Of a DNA stretch of 64,000 nucleotides, positions 46,221-55,820 are shown piece by piece (the stretch's first letter is position 1; each line of letters starts with the position of its first letter). The notes below the pieces were generated by a model. The model did no database searches, was not told where the DNA came from, and saw only the letters and a list, made by a program, of their open reading frames with translations. The stretch covers positions 1,768,501 to 1,832,500 of the forward strand of contig NC_018485.1 of assembly GCF_000304315.1 (NCBI RefSeq). Reading direction: 5' to 3'. The position numbers were made by a program, and so were the translations under genes. This DNA is from Methylocystis sp. SC2. GTDB taxonomy: Bacteria; Pseudomonadota; Alphaproteobacteria; Rhizobiales; Beijerinckiaceae.

Positions 46221-47030
46221 CTAAGAATGGGACTTTCTGGGCACGAGATGCATGACGCGCGCAAGCCGACGCTCGGTCAGAAAGGCCAGGCTGAACAGCT
46301 GCAGGACATTCTCCGCCTCGATCAGCTCGAGGCCGATGGATTTCGGCGTCAGATCCTTTCGCGTGCGAAAGATGATGTCCCAGATCGAAAGGACGATTCC
46401 ATAATTGCTGTCGTGCTCGCTGCGCAGCGTCGAATGATGGGCGCGGTGCAGAGACGGCGTGATGATGAAATAGGACAGAATCCTCTCTCCGGGGATCGCG
46501 ATATTGGCGTGGTGAAACAGCACGAAGAACATGCGCACAACCTCGCATGCCACCACGACATGCGCCGGCGCGCCGATGACGACGGCGCAGACGCATTTCA
46601 CGACGACTTCCAGCAGCTGATCGAAGACGTGGAACCGCAGCCCGGTCGTGACGTGAAAGCTCTTGTCGCTGTGATGGATCTTGTGAAACAGCCACAGCGC
46701 TTCCGACTTGTGCCCGAGATAGTGCCATGCATACACCGCCAAATCGAACAACACGAAGCTTGCGACCCATTTCAACGGCGCGTCAGGCAGGCTCGACAGC
46801 AGGCCATAGCGCGAGTAGTTCGAAGCGACGACGAGCAGGCTGGAAACGGACAGGACGTTCATAATGACGTTGTTGATCAGGAAGGCTGACGTATTGGTGG
46901 AGAATGACGCCTTCAGCCCCGCGCCCGCGAATTTCATGTAAGGGCGGAATTTTTCGACGACGAGCAGAATTACGAAAAGACAGAATGCGGCGATAAGCAA
47001 CTGGTTCTCGATATGTGGCGCAGCGCTCAT
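46221..47030 (-). CDS. Sterol desaturase/fatty acid hydroxylase family protein
   Basis: A 269-residue integral membrane di-iron oxygenase. Histidine boxes are present: HYLGH, HKIHHSDKSFH, LFHHANI and HRAHHS. Four membrane segments surround them. The family hydroxylates or desaturates lipids such as fatty acids, sterols or hopanoid-related substrates; which one is unknown. ATG 47030 follows GAGG; an ATG 31 codons upstream lacks support. Confidence 0.82.
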   Translation of the reverse strand: MSAAPHIENQLLIAAFCLFVILLVVEKFRPYMKFAGAGLKASFSTNTSAFLINNVIMNVLSVSSLLVVASNYSRYGLLSSLPDAPLKWVASFVLFDLAVYAWHYLGHKSEALWLFHKIHHSDKSFHVTTGLRFHVFDQLLEVVVKCVCAVVIGAPAHVVVACEVVRMFFVLFHHANIAIPGERILSYFIITPSLHRAHHSTLRSEHDSNYGIVLSIWDIIFRTRKDLTPKSIGLELIEAENVLQLFSLAFLTERRLARVMHLVPRKSHS

Positions 47031-47247
47031 CGCCGACCTCGCTGGTTGGATGGGCCGTTTCAGGCGCGCGGCGACGCGACCCGACCAATGAAATAGCCTC
47101 CCCAGCCCATTAAAGACCGCCAATGCTCGCCAATTTGCCGCCGTTTTCGGACGGCGCGGAGGAAGTCGCCTGGATCGCCCTTGTCAGTGGCCTGAAAACG
47201 CCTAGCTCGTCAGAGGGAGCCCATCATTTTTTCAGCAAGGGCGTCGC

Positions 47248-47775
47248 ATGTTGGGACTTAACGTAAATCTCCAGGGATTGCGCTCGGACCGTCCGCCAGC
47301 TGTCGGCGGCGTCGCCAGAACCGTGATTTCACGGCCGCGCGATTTTGCTTTCGATTTTGTCGCGCGCGATTTTTTCGCCAATTATCAGCGGTGGTGTCCG
47401 CAAGTGGTGGAGCTGGAGCCGAGTGGAAGCGCGCCCGTGCGCGTCGGGATGACGGCGCGTCAAGTCACAATGGAGCGGGGCATTCGCAGCGAGAGCACAT
47501 TTGCGATCGCGGCCGTCGAACGCCCTAGCCTTCTCGCCCTCGAAGGAATTTCGGAACCCTTCTCGTCCTCCTACGCATTCGAGTGCGAGTCGCAAGAAAC
47601 CACGCTGATTTTCACCTTCGAATTGCGCGAGATCGAATTGTCGATGCGGCCTTTCGTCAAACTGATTCGCGCCGCATTGCAGGACGGCGCGGAGCAAATC
47701 GTCGAGAACCTTCGGGCGCTTATCGAAACCGGCGCGACGTCAGCCGAAACCGCCGGCGCATCACGATCAAACTGA
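47248..47775 (+). CDS. SRPBCC-like protein preceding a LOV gene
   Basis: A 175-residue protein that fits the polyketide-cyclase/SRPBCC fold by pattern: RTVISRPRDFAFDFVARDFF near the start, alternating strands, then a long C-terminal helix (IRAALQDGAEQIVENLRAL). Such folds bind hydrophobic ligands. Function unknown. The LOV gene starts 12 bases after its end, so the two form an operon. Confidence 0.6.
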   Translation: MLGLNVNLQGLRSDRPPAVGGVARTVISRPRDFAFDFVARDFFANYQRWCPQVVELEPSGSAPVRVGMTARQVTMERGIRSESTFAIAAVERPSLLALEGISEPFSSSYAFECESQETTLIFTFELREIELSMRPFVKLIRAALQDGAEQIVENLRALIETGATSAETAGASRSN

Positions 47776-47787
47776 GGTCAGCGAAAA

Positions 47788-48240
47788 ATGTTCGTCGTTC
47801 AGAAAGATGATGGGATCATCCCGAAAATTTTGACGCAGATTCTCGATTCATGCGTCAATGGCGTCACGCTGGCCGACCCGGACCAACCTGACGCCCCTAT
47901 CGTCTATGCGAACAAGGCCTTCGAAAGCATGACCGGCTATGGTCAGGAGGAGATCATCGGCCGCAACTGCCGCTTTCTGCAAGGCGACGACCGGGATCAG
48001 GAGGGGCTTGCGCCGCTGCGGGAGGCCATGCGCACGCATCAACATATTGAAGTGACGCTGCGCAATTATCGGAAAAATGGCGAGTTGTTCTTTAACAAAC
48101 TCAATATCACGCCGCTGCTCGATAGTCGCGGCGCGGTGATCTACTATCTCGGCGTCCAATATGACGTGACCGAGCTTGTCCGCGCGGAAGCGGAAATCAA
48201 CAGGCTGGGCCAGCGATTGCAGGCGCTGGAGAAGGCGTAA
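47788..48240 (+). CDS. Short LOV-domain blue-light photoreceptor
   Basis: A 150-residue protein made of one PAS/LOV domain and a C-terminal helix. The flavin-adduct motif GRNCRFLQ holds Cys61, followed by [16 protein letters not shown] with its flavin-contacting Asn residues, and Gln124 in [11 protein letters not shown]. These are the residues that define a photoactive LOV core. There is no kinase, GGDEF or HTH effector, as in short LOV proteins of pseudomonads and Dinoroseobacter. The C-terminal helix ([18 protein letters not shown]) probably dimerises. Confidence 0.88.
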   Translation: MFVVQKDDGIIPKILTQILDSCVNGVTLADPDQPDAPIVYANKAFESMTGYGQEEIIGRNCRFLQGDDRDQEGLAPLREAMRTHQHIEVTLRNYRKNGELFFNKLNITPLLDSRGAVIYYLGVQYDVTELVRAEAEINRLGQRLQALEKA

Positions 48241-48283
48241 GCCCCTATCCATCTCCCGCATTTCTGCTATAAACGCCCCCGCA

Positions 48284-48313
48284 CGCCCCGGTTCGCCGGG
48301 GCGGCTCCGTTTT
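48284..48313 (+). terminator. GC-rich hairpin with TTCG loop before rpsO
   Basis: CGCCCCGG (48284-48291) and CCGGGGCG (48296-48303) pair over eight bases around TTCG, and GTTTT follows at 48309. It lies 44 bases after the LOV stop. It either terminates the LOV operon or is part of the rpsO leader; TATAAA at 48269-48274 just upstream could be a -10 box for the latter. Confidence 0.5.
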
Positions 48314-48388
48314 CGCGCGACCCTGCTGGACGACATCCCGGCCTTGGCCGCGGAGCGCGGATCACCCCAGAAAAACAAGGACAATCCG

Positions 48389-48658
48389 ATGTCGATCACG
48401 GCGGAGCGCAAGCAGGCGCTCATCAAGGAATATTCCACCAAGGCGAATGACACGGGCTCGCCCGAGGTGCAGGTGGCGATTCTCACCGAACGAATCACCA
48501 ATCTGACCGAACACTTCAAGACGCATGCGAAAGACAATCACTCGCGTCGCGGGCTCCTGAAGCTCGTTTCCCAGCGCCGCCAGCTCCTCGACTATGTCAA
48601 GGTGCGGGACGAACCGCGCTACAAGAGCCTGATCGAGCGGCTCGGCATCCGCCGCTAA
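48389..48658 (+). CDS. rpsO: 30S ribosomal protein S15
   Basis: An 89-residue primary rRNA-binding protein of the small subunit platform. [17 protein letters not shown] and [20 protein letters not shown] are diagnostic. AAGGA lies eight bases before the ATG. The classic rpsO-pnp order is kept, with 209 bases between. Confidence 0.97.
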   Translation: MSITAERKQALIKEYSTKANDTGSPEVQVAILTERITNLTEHFKTHAKDNHSRRGLLKLVSQRRQLLDYVKVRDEPRYKSLIERLGIRR

Positions 48659-48666
48659 GACTAGAG

Positions 48667-48750
48667 GACCGCGCGCCTTCGGGCCCGCATATTGGACCGC
48701 GGGCCTCAAGGCCCGCATTTGAGGACTGCGCGCCTGGAGGCTCGCAGTCC
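48667..48750 (+). repeat. Palindromic repeat in the rpsO-pnp gap, family B
   Basis: Tandem variants of the core GCGCCTGGAGGCTCGCAGTC occur with the palindrome GCGGGCCTCAAGGCCCGC in the middle. It is related to the element at 27947-28006. It occupies the place where rpsO-pnp messengers are usually processed. Confidence 0.7.
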
Positions 48751-48867
48751 ATATCGCCAGAGCCGTCATGGCAGGATCGCCGGACGCTGCGCCGCCTGTT
48801 TCTTTCCTCGCAGCTTCTCGCCGTCTTGCCCATGACCAGCCGCTGGCGCATGAGAGAAAGACAGCAC

Positions 48868-51024
48868 ATGTTCCAGATTCACCGCGAAGAACTCGATTGG
48901 GCCGGGCGCAGGCTCGTGCTCGAGACCGGCAAGATCGCCCGCCAGGCCGACGGCGCCGTGATGGCCAGTTGGGGCGAGACCACCGTTCTCGCGACAGTGG
49001 TTTCCGCCAAGGCGCCAAAGCCAGGTCAGGACTTTTTTCCGCTAACCGTTAACTATCAGGAAAAGGCCTTCGCCGCCGGCCGCATCCCCGGAGGCTATTT
49101 CAAGCGCGAGGGCCGCCCCTCGGAGCGCGAGACGCTGATCTCCCGCCTCATCGACCGCCCGATCCGCCCGCTCTTTCCCGACGGCTATCGCAACGACACC
49201 CAGGTGATCGTGACGGTGCTGTCGCACGACCTCGAAAACGATCCCGACATTCTCTCCCTGGTCGCGGCGTCGGCGGCGCTGACGCTTTCGGGCGTCCCTT
49301 TCATGGGACCCGTCGGCGGCGCGCGCGTCGGCTGCATCAACGGCCAATTGAAGCTCAATCCGACGATCGAGGAGATGAAGCTCTCCGAACTCGATCTCAT
49401 CGTCGCCGGCACGCAGGACGCCGTGTTGATGGTCGAATCGGAAGCCAAGGAGCTCTCCGAGGAGACCATGCTGGAAGCGGTCATGCTGGGCCATCGCGGC
49501 TTCCAGCCGGTGATCGACGCCATCATCCGCCTTGCCGAGCGCGCCGCGAAAGATCCGCGCGACCTCGTCATCGCCGACACGACGGAGGTCGCGAGCGCCG
49601 TCGCCCAGATCGCCGAAGCTGAACTGCGCGACGCCTACAAGCACACCGTCAAGCAGGAGCGCTACGCCGCCGTCGACGCGGTGAAGGCGAAGGTCGCCGC
49701 GGCGCTCTTTCCGGAAGGCGGCGAAGCGAAATTCACCAAGGAGCAGGTCGGCGAAGCCTTCAAGGCGCTACAGGCCAAGGTCGTGCGCTGGAACATTCTC
49801 GACACCGGCGTGCGCATCGACGGCCGCGACGTGAAGACCGTGCGCCCGATCGTTTCCGAAGTCGGCGTGCTGCCGCGCGCGCATGGCTCGGCGCTGTTCA
49901 CCCGCGGCGAGACGCAGGCGCTCGTCGTGGCGACTCTCGGAACGGGCGAAGACGAGCAATATGTCGATTCGCTCGAGGGCACCTACAAGGAACGCTTCCT
50001 GCTTCATTACAATTTCCCGCCCTATAGCGTCGGCGAGACCGGCCGCATGGGTTCGCCCGGCCGTCGCGAAATCGGCCATGGCAAGCTCGCTTGGCGCGCG
50101 CTCAGGCCGATGCTGCCGGCGGCCGCTGAGTTCCCCTACACGCTGCGCGTCGTCTCCGAGATCACCGAGTCGAATGGCTCGTCCTCGATGGCGACGGTCT
50201 GCGGCACGTCCTTGGCGCTGATGGACGCCGGCGTGCCGATCAAGGCGCCGACGGCCGGCATCGCCATGGGCCTCATCCTGGAAGGCGAACGTTTCGCCGT
50301 GCTCTCGGACATTCTGGGCGACGAGGATCATCTCGGCGACATGGACTTCAAGGTTGCGGGCACGTCCAATGGCGTGACCTCGCTGCAGATGGACATCAAG
50401 ATCGCCGGCATCACCGAGGAAATCATGAAGGTCGCGCTCGCTCAGGCGAAGGACGGCCGCCTGCATATTCTCGGCGAAATGGCGAAGGCGATCACCAGTT
50501 CGCGCGCCGAACTCGGCGAATTCGCGCCGCGCATCGAGACGATGAAGATCCCCACCGACAAGATCCGCGACGTGATCGGCTCGGGCGGCAAGGTCATCCG
50601 CGAAATCGTCGAGAAGACCGGCGCCAAGATCAACATCGAGGACGACGGCACGGTGAAGGTCGCCTCCTCGGACGGCAATTCGATCAAGGCGGCGATCAAC
50701 TGGATCAAGTCCATCGCCTCCGATCCCGAGGTCGGCATGATCTACGAGGGCACGGTGGTGAAGACCGCGGACTTTGGCGCCTTCGTCAACTTCTTCGGCG
50801 CCAAGGATGGGCTCGTTCACATCTCGCAGCTCTCCAAGCAGCGCGTGAACAAGACGACCGACGTCGTGAAGGAAGGCGACCGCGTGAAGGTCAAACTCCT
50901 CGGCTTCGACGACCGCGGCAAGGTCCGCCTCTCGATGCGCGTCGTCGATCAGGAGACCGGCGAAGACCTCGAGGCCAAGGAAAAGGCCGAACGCGAAGCC
51001 GCCGCGGCGAACGGCGGAGAATAG
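48868..51024 (+). CDS. pnp: Polyribonucleotide nucleotidyltransferase (PNPase)
   Basis: A 718-residue phosphorolytic 3' exoribonuclease. Two RNase PH domains (about 1-230 and 300-550) carry [17 protein letters not shown] and SETTE-type segments such as [20 protein letters not shown] domain follows ([18 protein letters not shown]), then an S1 domain ([17 protein letters not shown]). ATG 48868 gives the standard N-terminus; a start 14 codons earlier is unlikely. Confidence 0.96.
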   Translation: MFQIHREELDWAGRRLVLETGKIARQADGAVMASWGETTVLATVVSAKAPKPGQDFFPLTVNYQEKAFAAGRIPGGYFKREGRPSERETLISRLIDRPIRPLFPDGYRNDTQVIVTVLSHDLENDPDILSLVAASAALTLSGVPFMGPVGGARVGCINGQLKLNPTIEEMKLSELDLIVAGTQDAVLMVESEAKELSEETMLEAVMLGHRGFQPVIDAIIRLAERAAKDPRDLVIADTTEVASAVAQIAEAELRDAYKHTVKQERYAAVDAVKAKVAAALFPEGGEAKFTKEQVGEAFKALQAKVVRWNILDTGVRIDGRDVKTVRPIVSEVGVLPRAHGSALFTRGETQALVVATLGTGEDEQYVDSLEGTYKERFLLHYNFPPYSVGETGRMGSPGRREIGHGKLAWRALRPMLPAAAEFPYTLRVVSEITESNGSSSMATVCGTSLALMDAGVPIKAPTAGIAMGLILEGERFAVLSDILGDEDHLGDMDFKVAGTSNGVTSLQMDIKIAGITEEIMKVALAQAKDGRLHILGEMAKAITSSRAELGEFAPRIETMKIPTDKIRDVIGSGGKVIREIVEKTGAKINIEDDGTVKVASSDGNSIKAAINWIKSIASDPEVGMIYEGTVVKTADFGAFVNFFGAKDGLVHISQLSKQRVNKTTDVVKEGDRVKVKLLGFDDRGKVRLSMRVVDQETGEDLEAKEKAEREAAAANGGE

Positions 51025-51033
51025 GACATTCAC

Positions 51034-51064
51034 CGGGCGGCTTCTCGAAGCCGCCCGTTTTTTT
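51034..51064 (+). terminator. Rho-independent terminator of pnp
   Basis: CGGGCGGCTT and AAGCCGCCCG pair over ten bases around a four-base loop and are followed by seven T. The stem starts ten bases after the pnp stop. Confidence 0.92.
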
Positions 51065-51213
51065 AGGGCGGCGACGACCGAGCCAATTCGTCAACGCTAT
51101 CGGCGCGCCGCCGCGGACGCGCGAATTTCCTTTGTAGAAGGGCGCGCGCGCCCTCCTTGCCAAGCCCGTGACGCGCCCTGTCTATAGGGTTCAACGCAGC
51201 GACAGGGGCGGAC

Positions 51214-52287
51214 ATGAACGAGGAGCTGGAAGCGGCGGCGCTCGTCGAACAGGATCAGAACCTCTCAATTGACGTTTTTGTTCTTGCCCGACTCGCCGTC
51301 ACGCTTGCGTTTATCTCCGCAACGGTTCTGATCTCGGCGCCCTTTCTGCCGGCGCTCACCTGGGCGCTCGTGCTCGCGGTTGTGTTCATTGGGCCGCATC
51401 GCCTGCTGGAGCGCTTCCTGCCGCCCTCCGTTGCGGCGGGCGTCTCGATGCTGATCATCGGCCTCGTCATCGTCGGACCGCTGCTGCTTGTGATCGAACG
51501 GCTCGTCAGCGAGGCCGCCGCAGGCGTCGACTATGTCCAGAAAGCAGCGCAGCAAGGCGACTGGCGAACGATGCTCGACGCGCATCCTTGGCTCGGCAGA
51601 TTCCAAAGCTGGATCGAGCGCAGATTCGATCTGCAAGCGACATTCTCGCAGCTGGGCGCCTTCGTCACCAATATGGCCGCGAATTTTCTGCGCGCGTCTA
51701 CCGGTCAGATCATCACCACTCTTCTCGCCTTCTATCTCCTGTTCTTTTTCCTGCGCGACCGAGCCGTGGCGCTGCAGACGCTCGCGCGGCTGTCGCCCTT
51801 CTCGAACATCGAAACCGGCAAGATCATCGTGCGCGTGCGCGATACGATCCACGCAATCCTCTTTGGCACGCTGGCGGTGGCGGCGCTGCAAGGCCTGCTT
51901 GGCGGATTCATGTTCTGGATGCTGGATTTTAATTCGCCGGTGCTGTGGGGCTTGATCATGGGGCTTCTCTCGATCATTCCGGTGCTCGGCTCTTTCGTCA
52001 TATGGATCCCGGCGACGATTTACCTCGTGATCGAGGACCGTTGGGTTGAAGCCATAATCCTCGCTTTATGGGGCGGCGTGGTGATCGCCAGCGTCGACAA
52101 TCTGGTCCGGCCGCTGCTCATCGGCGACAGCATGCGGCTACACACCGTGCCCGCCTTCATCGCGATGCTCGGCGGCCTTCAATTGTTTGGCGCTTCAGGG
52201 ATCGTCGTGGGGCCGATCGTCATGGCGCTCAGCCCGTTGTTGCTGGACTTCTGGCGTCGCCGCGTCGGCCCCGATCAGCCGGCCTAG
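51214..52287 (+). CDS. AI-2E/PerM-family membrane transporter
   Basis: A 357-residue membrane protein with about eight helices. TGQIITTLLAFYLLFFFLRD, then LQGLLGGFMFWMLDFNSPVLW and SIIPVLGSFVIWIPATIYL are the family signature (formerly UPF0118). Members export autoinducer-2 or act as cation/proton antiporters; the role here is open. GGGGCGG precedes ATG 51214. The gene stands alone after the pnp terminator. Confidence 0.82.
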   Translation: MNEELEAAALVEQDQNLSIDVFVLARLAVTLAFISATVLISAPFLPALTWALVLAVVFIGPHRLLERFLPPSVAAGVSMLIIGLVIVGPLLLVIERLVSEAAAGVDYVQKAAQQGDWRTMLDAHPWLGRFQSWIERRFDLQATFSQLGAFVTNMAANFLRASTGQIITTLLAFYLLFFFLRDRAVALQTLARLSPFSNIETGKIIVRVRDTIHAILFGTLAVAALQGLLGGFMFWMLDFNSPVLWGLIMGLLSIIPVLGSFVIWIPATIYLVIEDRWVEAIILALWGGVVIASVDNLVRPLLIGDSMRLHTVPAFIAMLGGLQLFGASGIVVGPIVMALSPLLLDFWRRRVGPDQPA

Positions 52288-52373
52288 AGCAGGTTCCGCG
52301 AATGCCCAGGCTTGTTGGCGACCCATGCGAGCCAAAGCTGCTGCGGCCAATTCAATCATTTGATGGCGTCGCC

Positions 52374-55300
52374 TCAAAGCGCCCTTTCGAGCGCGGCGGC
52401 AAGCGCCGATTCATCGGCCTCAAACACGCTGGCGTTCTGCGTATAGATCAGAAAGCAGCGCAGCCGCTTGCCGGGAAAGAGCGAGGCGACCGCAGCGCGA
52501 TAGAGCGCGAGCTGGCGCACATGCGCGTCTTCGATTCTGCCGCGCGGCCTGCCTGTCTTGAATTCGGCGATGAGCGCTTCGGTCGCGGTTTCGACAAGCC
52601 GGTCGATGCGGCCGGAAATGACGGCACCGTTTTCGAGCGTCGCGACGATGTCGACCTCAGGAGTCGAGTCCGGGCCAAAGAGCGGCGCAAGACGCGGGTC
52701 GGCGAGGATCGCCAGCGCCGACTGCGCGAGCGCCTCTCGCCTGTCTTCGTCCAGAAAGCCGCCGCGCGCCGAAAGAAAACGCCGGGCGACGCTTTGCCGA
52801 TGTTCCGTCGCGCAGGCCGGCAGATGCTGCAACAGCGCATGGACCAGACGGCCGTTCAGCAGACGTTCCGCTTCGCCTCGGCGCGCAGCCGCGCCGTCCG
52901 CGCCGTCCGCGATGAAGTCCGCGCCGGCGAGCGCGCCCGAGGGACGCAGCGGCGGCGGCGGCGCAACTTCAGGCCGCGCCTTGGTCTTGGCGAAGGCCGG
53001 AATGTCGACGGCGGCGGCCGGCGGCGCTCTTCTCGAAAGATCGAAGCGCGGCGCAACCGCGCCGCGACGCAGAATCGTCGATGTGGCATCGAGCGGGTCT
53101 GGCAAAGTCTCGCAGCGCGAGTCCAGCGCGTCGCGTATGGCGTCGTACCAGCAGCCGTCGGCGCGACCGTTGACGCCATGAGCGCCGCAAATATACAGCC
53201 GCTCCTCGGCGCGGGTCAGCGCGACATAGAGCAGGCGCTGGCTTTCCGCGCGTTCGCCGCGCCGATGCGCTTCGCGCGCTTCCTGGAGTGCGATCGGGTC
53301 GCTGTCCTTGCCGATCGACCAGAGGAGCGCCGCTTCGTCAGCCTCGCCGAGCGCATAGAGCTTGGGATCGTGCTTGCCGGCGGGTGCGCCGCAGGTGTCG
53401 GGCAGAAAAACGATCTTCGCCTCCAGACCCTTCGCCGCATGAGCGGTCATCACCCGCACGGCCGCGCCGGCCGATTCCATATCGCGCTTGATCGAAAGAT
53501 CGAGCGACTCGGCCATCGCCAGAAAGGCTGTGAGCGACGGCGGCTGTTCGCGCTCGAAACTCGCGGCGAGCTTTAAAAATTCGTCGATCGCGTCGTCTGC
53601 TTCGCCGCCCAGCCTCGACATGAGCCGCGCGCGTCCGCCCTCCGGGCCAAGAACGCTGCTGTAAAAATCGAATGGCGTTAGCGCCGCGGCGTCGCGCCGC
53701 AAACGTCGCAGGCGCGCGGCGACCTCGCGGCCGCGCGCGTCGTCAGATCGTTCAAGCGCTTCGACCAGTGAGGCGCGACGGCCGGGCGCGAGCGCGATGA
53801 GATCGTCGTCGTCGAAGCCGAAGAAGGGCGATTTCAGGACGCTCGCCAGCGTCAGATCGTCTTCCGGCAACAACGCGGCGCGTCCAAGCGCGATGAGATC
53901 GTGGACGGCGATATGGTCGGCCAGATTGAGTCGGTCGGCGCCGGCCACGGGGACCTGTTCGTTTTTCAATGCGCGAATGATCGCCTCGAAGAGCGGACCA
54001 CGTTTGCGCACGAGAACCAATATGTCGCCGGCCTCGACGGGACGCAGCGCGCCGCCGTCTTCGACGCATTCGCCGCTCTGAGGCGCAAGCAGCGCCCTGA
54101 CCTTGCGCGCCAATTTTTCCGCGAGACGCTCATTGGGGTCGCTCGCGTCGACATAGTCGAGCGGCAGGCGCCAATCGCTCTGGTCCTGCGCTTTTTCCGC
54201 GCCGATCGGCTCCCAGATTTCGATGAGCGCCGCGACATCGGATTTCCAAGCCTCGTGCCTTGGCGCCGGCTCCTGCGGATCGCCGCACAGGCCGAGGCGA
54301 TTTTCATCGATCGCGAAAATATCGTCGACCGCTTGCAGCACGCCGGGCGAAGAACGGAAAGATTGCGTGAGCGTCACCAATTCGAAACGGCGGTTGACGC
54401 ATTCGAATCTACGGCCAAACTCGCGCCGCATCTCGCCAAATCTTTCGGGCGCCGCGCCTTGGAAGGAAAAGATCGATTGCTTCTCGTCGCCGACCGCAAA
54501 AAAGCTGCGCGGCGGACCGCCCTTGGCTTCGCGCGCGCTGGCGCCTGCGCAAAATTCGTCGGCGATCGCCGCTAATATGTCCCACTGCGCCGAACTCGTA
54601 TCCTGCGCCTCATCGAGCAGGATGTGATCAATCTGCGCGTCAAGCTTATAGAGCACCCAGGATGGGCTCGAACGATGAAGCAGGCGCCGCGCGCCCTCGA
54701 TCAAATCGTCGTAGTCGAGTAGTCCCCGACGTCTTTTGGCATGCTCATATTCGCTCAAGATGGCGTCGCCGAGAACATGCAGCGCCAGCGAGCGTTCGGC
54801 CGCGGCGGCGGCCATGCGCTTTTCGATGAGCGTGACGAGCCTGTCGCGCTCGGCCTCCATGCGCGCGAGGAGCTGCGGTTCGCGCCTGGCGAGCGGGCCG
54901 GTGATGATTCTTGTTTTCCCCAGGCCGCGCGGTTCGCCGTCTGTTTTGAAGAAGGCTGCGAGATAGCTCTCGATACAGTCGGGATGCGGGGCAAGAGCCG
55001 CTGCGGCCTCAAGCGAGTCGGCGAGTTTGCCGTCGTTGGTCGAACCGCCGCGCAGCATTTTGGCGAGCGCCGGCCACGCCGACGGCGGCTCGCCGTCCTC
55101 GATGATCGCCGCGTCGATTCGCGTCAGCGTTTCGTCTGTCGTCAGACCAAGCGCGGCGAAGACACGCGCCTCGTAATCGTCCTGCTCGCGCATGCGCGCG
55201 ATGTCTTGACGGTGATGCAGCAATTCCTCGCAGAGCGCGTCGAATCCCGCGGCCGACGTCTCGCGGGCGACAAGCTCCAGCGCTTTTCGCAGCGATCCAT

Positions 55301-55820
55301 CGTCTCGCGTGGCGGCATCGAGCGCGCGCCGTCGCGCCGCGTCCATCAGCTCGGCGCGCTCCAGATCATCGACGACGCGGAAGGACGCCGGAACATTGGC
55401 TTCGAAGGGAAAGACATGCAGCAGCTTTTCGCAGAAAGCGTGGATGGTCTGGATCTTGAGTCCGCCAGGCGTCTCGACGGCGCGCGCGAACAGCCGCCGG
55501 GCGAAATCAAGATCGATGCGCGACTCGACGGTCGCGCCCATCTGAGCGATGTCATTGGCCAGCGTCGCATCGTCGAGCGTCGCCCAGCGCGCGAGCGCGT
55601 CAAAGACCCGCGATCCCATATTGGCGGCGGCCGCCTTCGTATAGGTGAGGCAGAGAATCTGCGACGGCCGCGCGCCCGCGAGCAGCAGCCGCAAAACGCG
55701 CTGTGCGAGCACATGCGTTTTGCCGGACCCTGCATGCGCCGACACCCAGGCGGACGTGAACGGATCTGAGGCCGTTTGCTGGCGCCGGATCGTCAGCGCG
55801 CCAACGGGACGCTCGCTCAT
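52374..55820 (-). CDS. addA: Double-strand break repair helicase-nuclease AddA
   Basis: A 1148-residue UvrD-like helicase with C-terminal nuclease. Walker A is SAHAGSGKTHVLAQ (Lys34), the Q/IA region RPSQILCLTYTKAAAANM, motif II DHILLDEAQDTSSAQWD, and VRVMTAHAAKGLEAKIVFLP is motif V. The RecB-type nuclease end has IAEFKTGRPRG. With AddB it resects broken ends for RecA. ATG 55820 overlaps the addB stop by four bases. Confidence 0.94.
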   Translation of the reverse strand: MSERPVGALTIRRQQTASDPFTSAWVSAHAGSGKTHVLAQRVLRLLLAGARPSQILCLTYTKAAAANMGSRVFDALARWATLDDATLANDIAQMGATVESRIDLDFARRLFARAVETPGGLKIQTIHAFCEKLLHVFPFEANVPASFRVVDDLERAELMDAARRRALDAATRDDGSLRKALELVARETSAAGFDALCEELLHHRQDIARMREQDDYEARVFAALGLTTDETLTRIDAAIIEDGEPPSAWPALAKMLRGGSTNDGKLADSLEAAAALAPHPDCIESYLAAFFKTDGEPRGLGKTRIITGPLARREPQLLARMEAERDRLVTLIEKRMAAAAAERSLALHVLGDAILSEYEHAKRRRGLLDYDDLIEGARRLLHRSSPSWVLYKLDAQIDHILLDEAQDTSSAQWDILAAIADEFCAGASAREAKGGPPRSFFAVGDEKQSIFSFQGAAPERFGEMRREFGRRFECVNRRFELVTLTQSFRSSPGVLQAVDDIFAIDENRLGLCGDPQEPAPRHEAWKSDVAALIEIWEPIGAEKAQDQSDWRLPLDYVDASDPNERLAEKLARKVRALLAPQSGECVEDGGALRPVEAGDILVLVRKRGPLFEAIIRALKNEQVPVAGADRLNLADHIAVHDLIALGRAALLPEDDLTLASVLKSPFFGFDDDDLIALAPGRRASLVEALERSDDARGREVAARLRRLRRDAAALTPFDFYSSVLGPEGGRARLMSRLGGEADDAIDEFLKLAASFEREQPPSLTAFLAMAESLDLSIKRDMESAGAAVRVMTAHAAKGLEAKIVFLPDTCGAPAGKHDPKLYALGEADEAALLWSIGKDSDPIALQEAREAHRRGERAESQRLLYVALTRAEERLYICGAHGVNGRADGCWYDAIRDALDSRCETLPDPLDATSTILRRGAVAPRFDLSRRAPPAAAVDIPAFAKTKARPEVAPPPPLRPSGALAGADFIADGADGAAARRGEAERLLNGRLVHALLQHLPACATEHRQSVARRFLSARGGFLDEDRREALAQSALAILADPRLAPLFGPDSTPEVDIVATLENGAVISGRIDRLVETATEALIAEFKTGRPRGRIEDAHVRQLALYRAAVASLFPGKRLRCFLIYTQNASVFEADESALAAALERAL

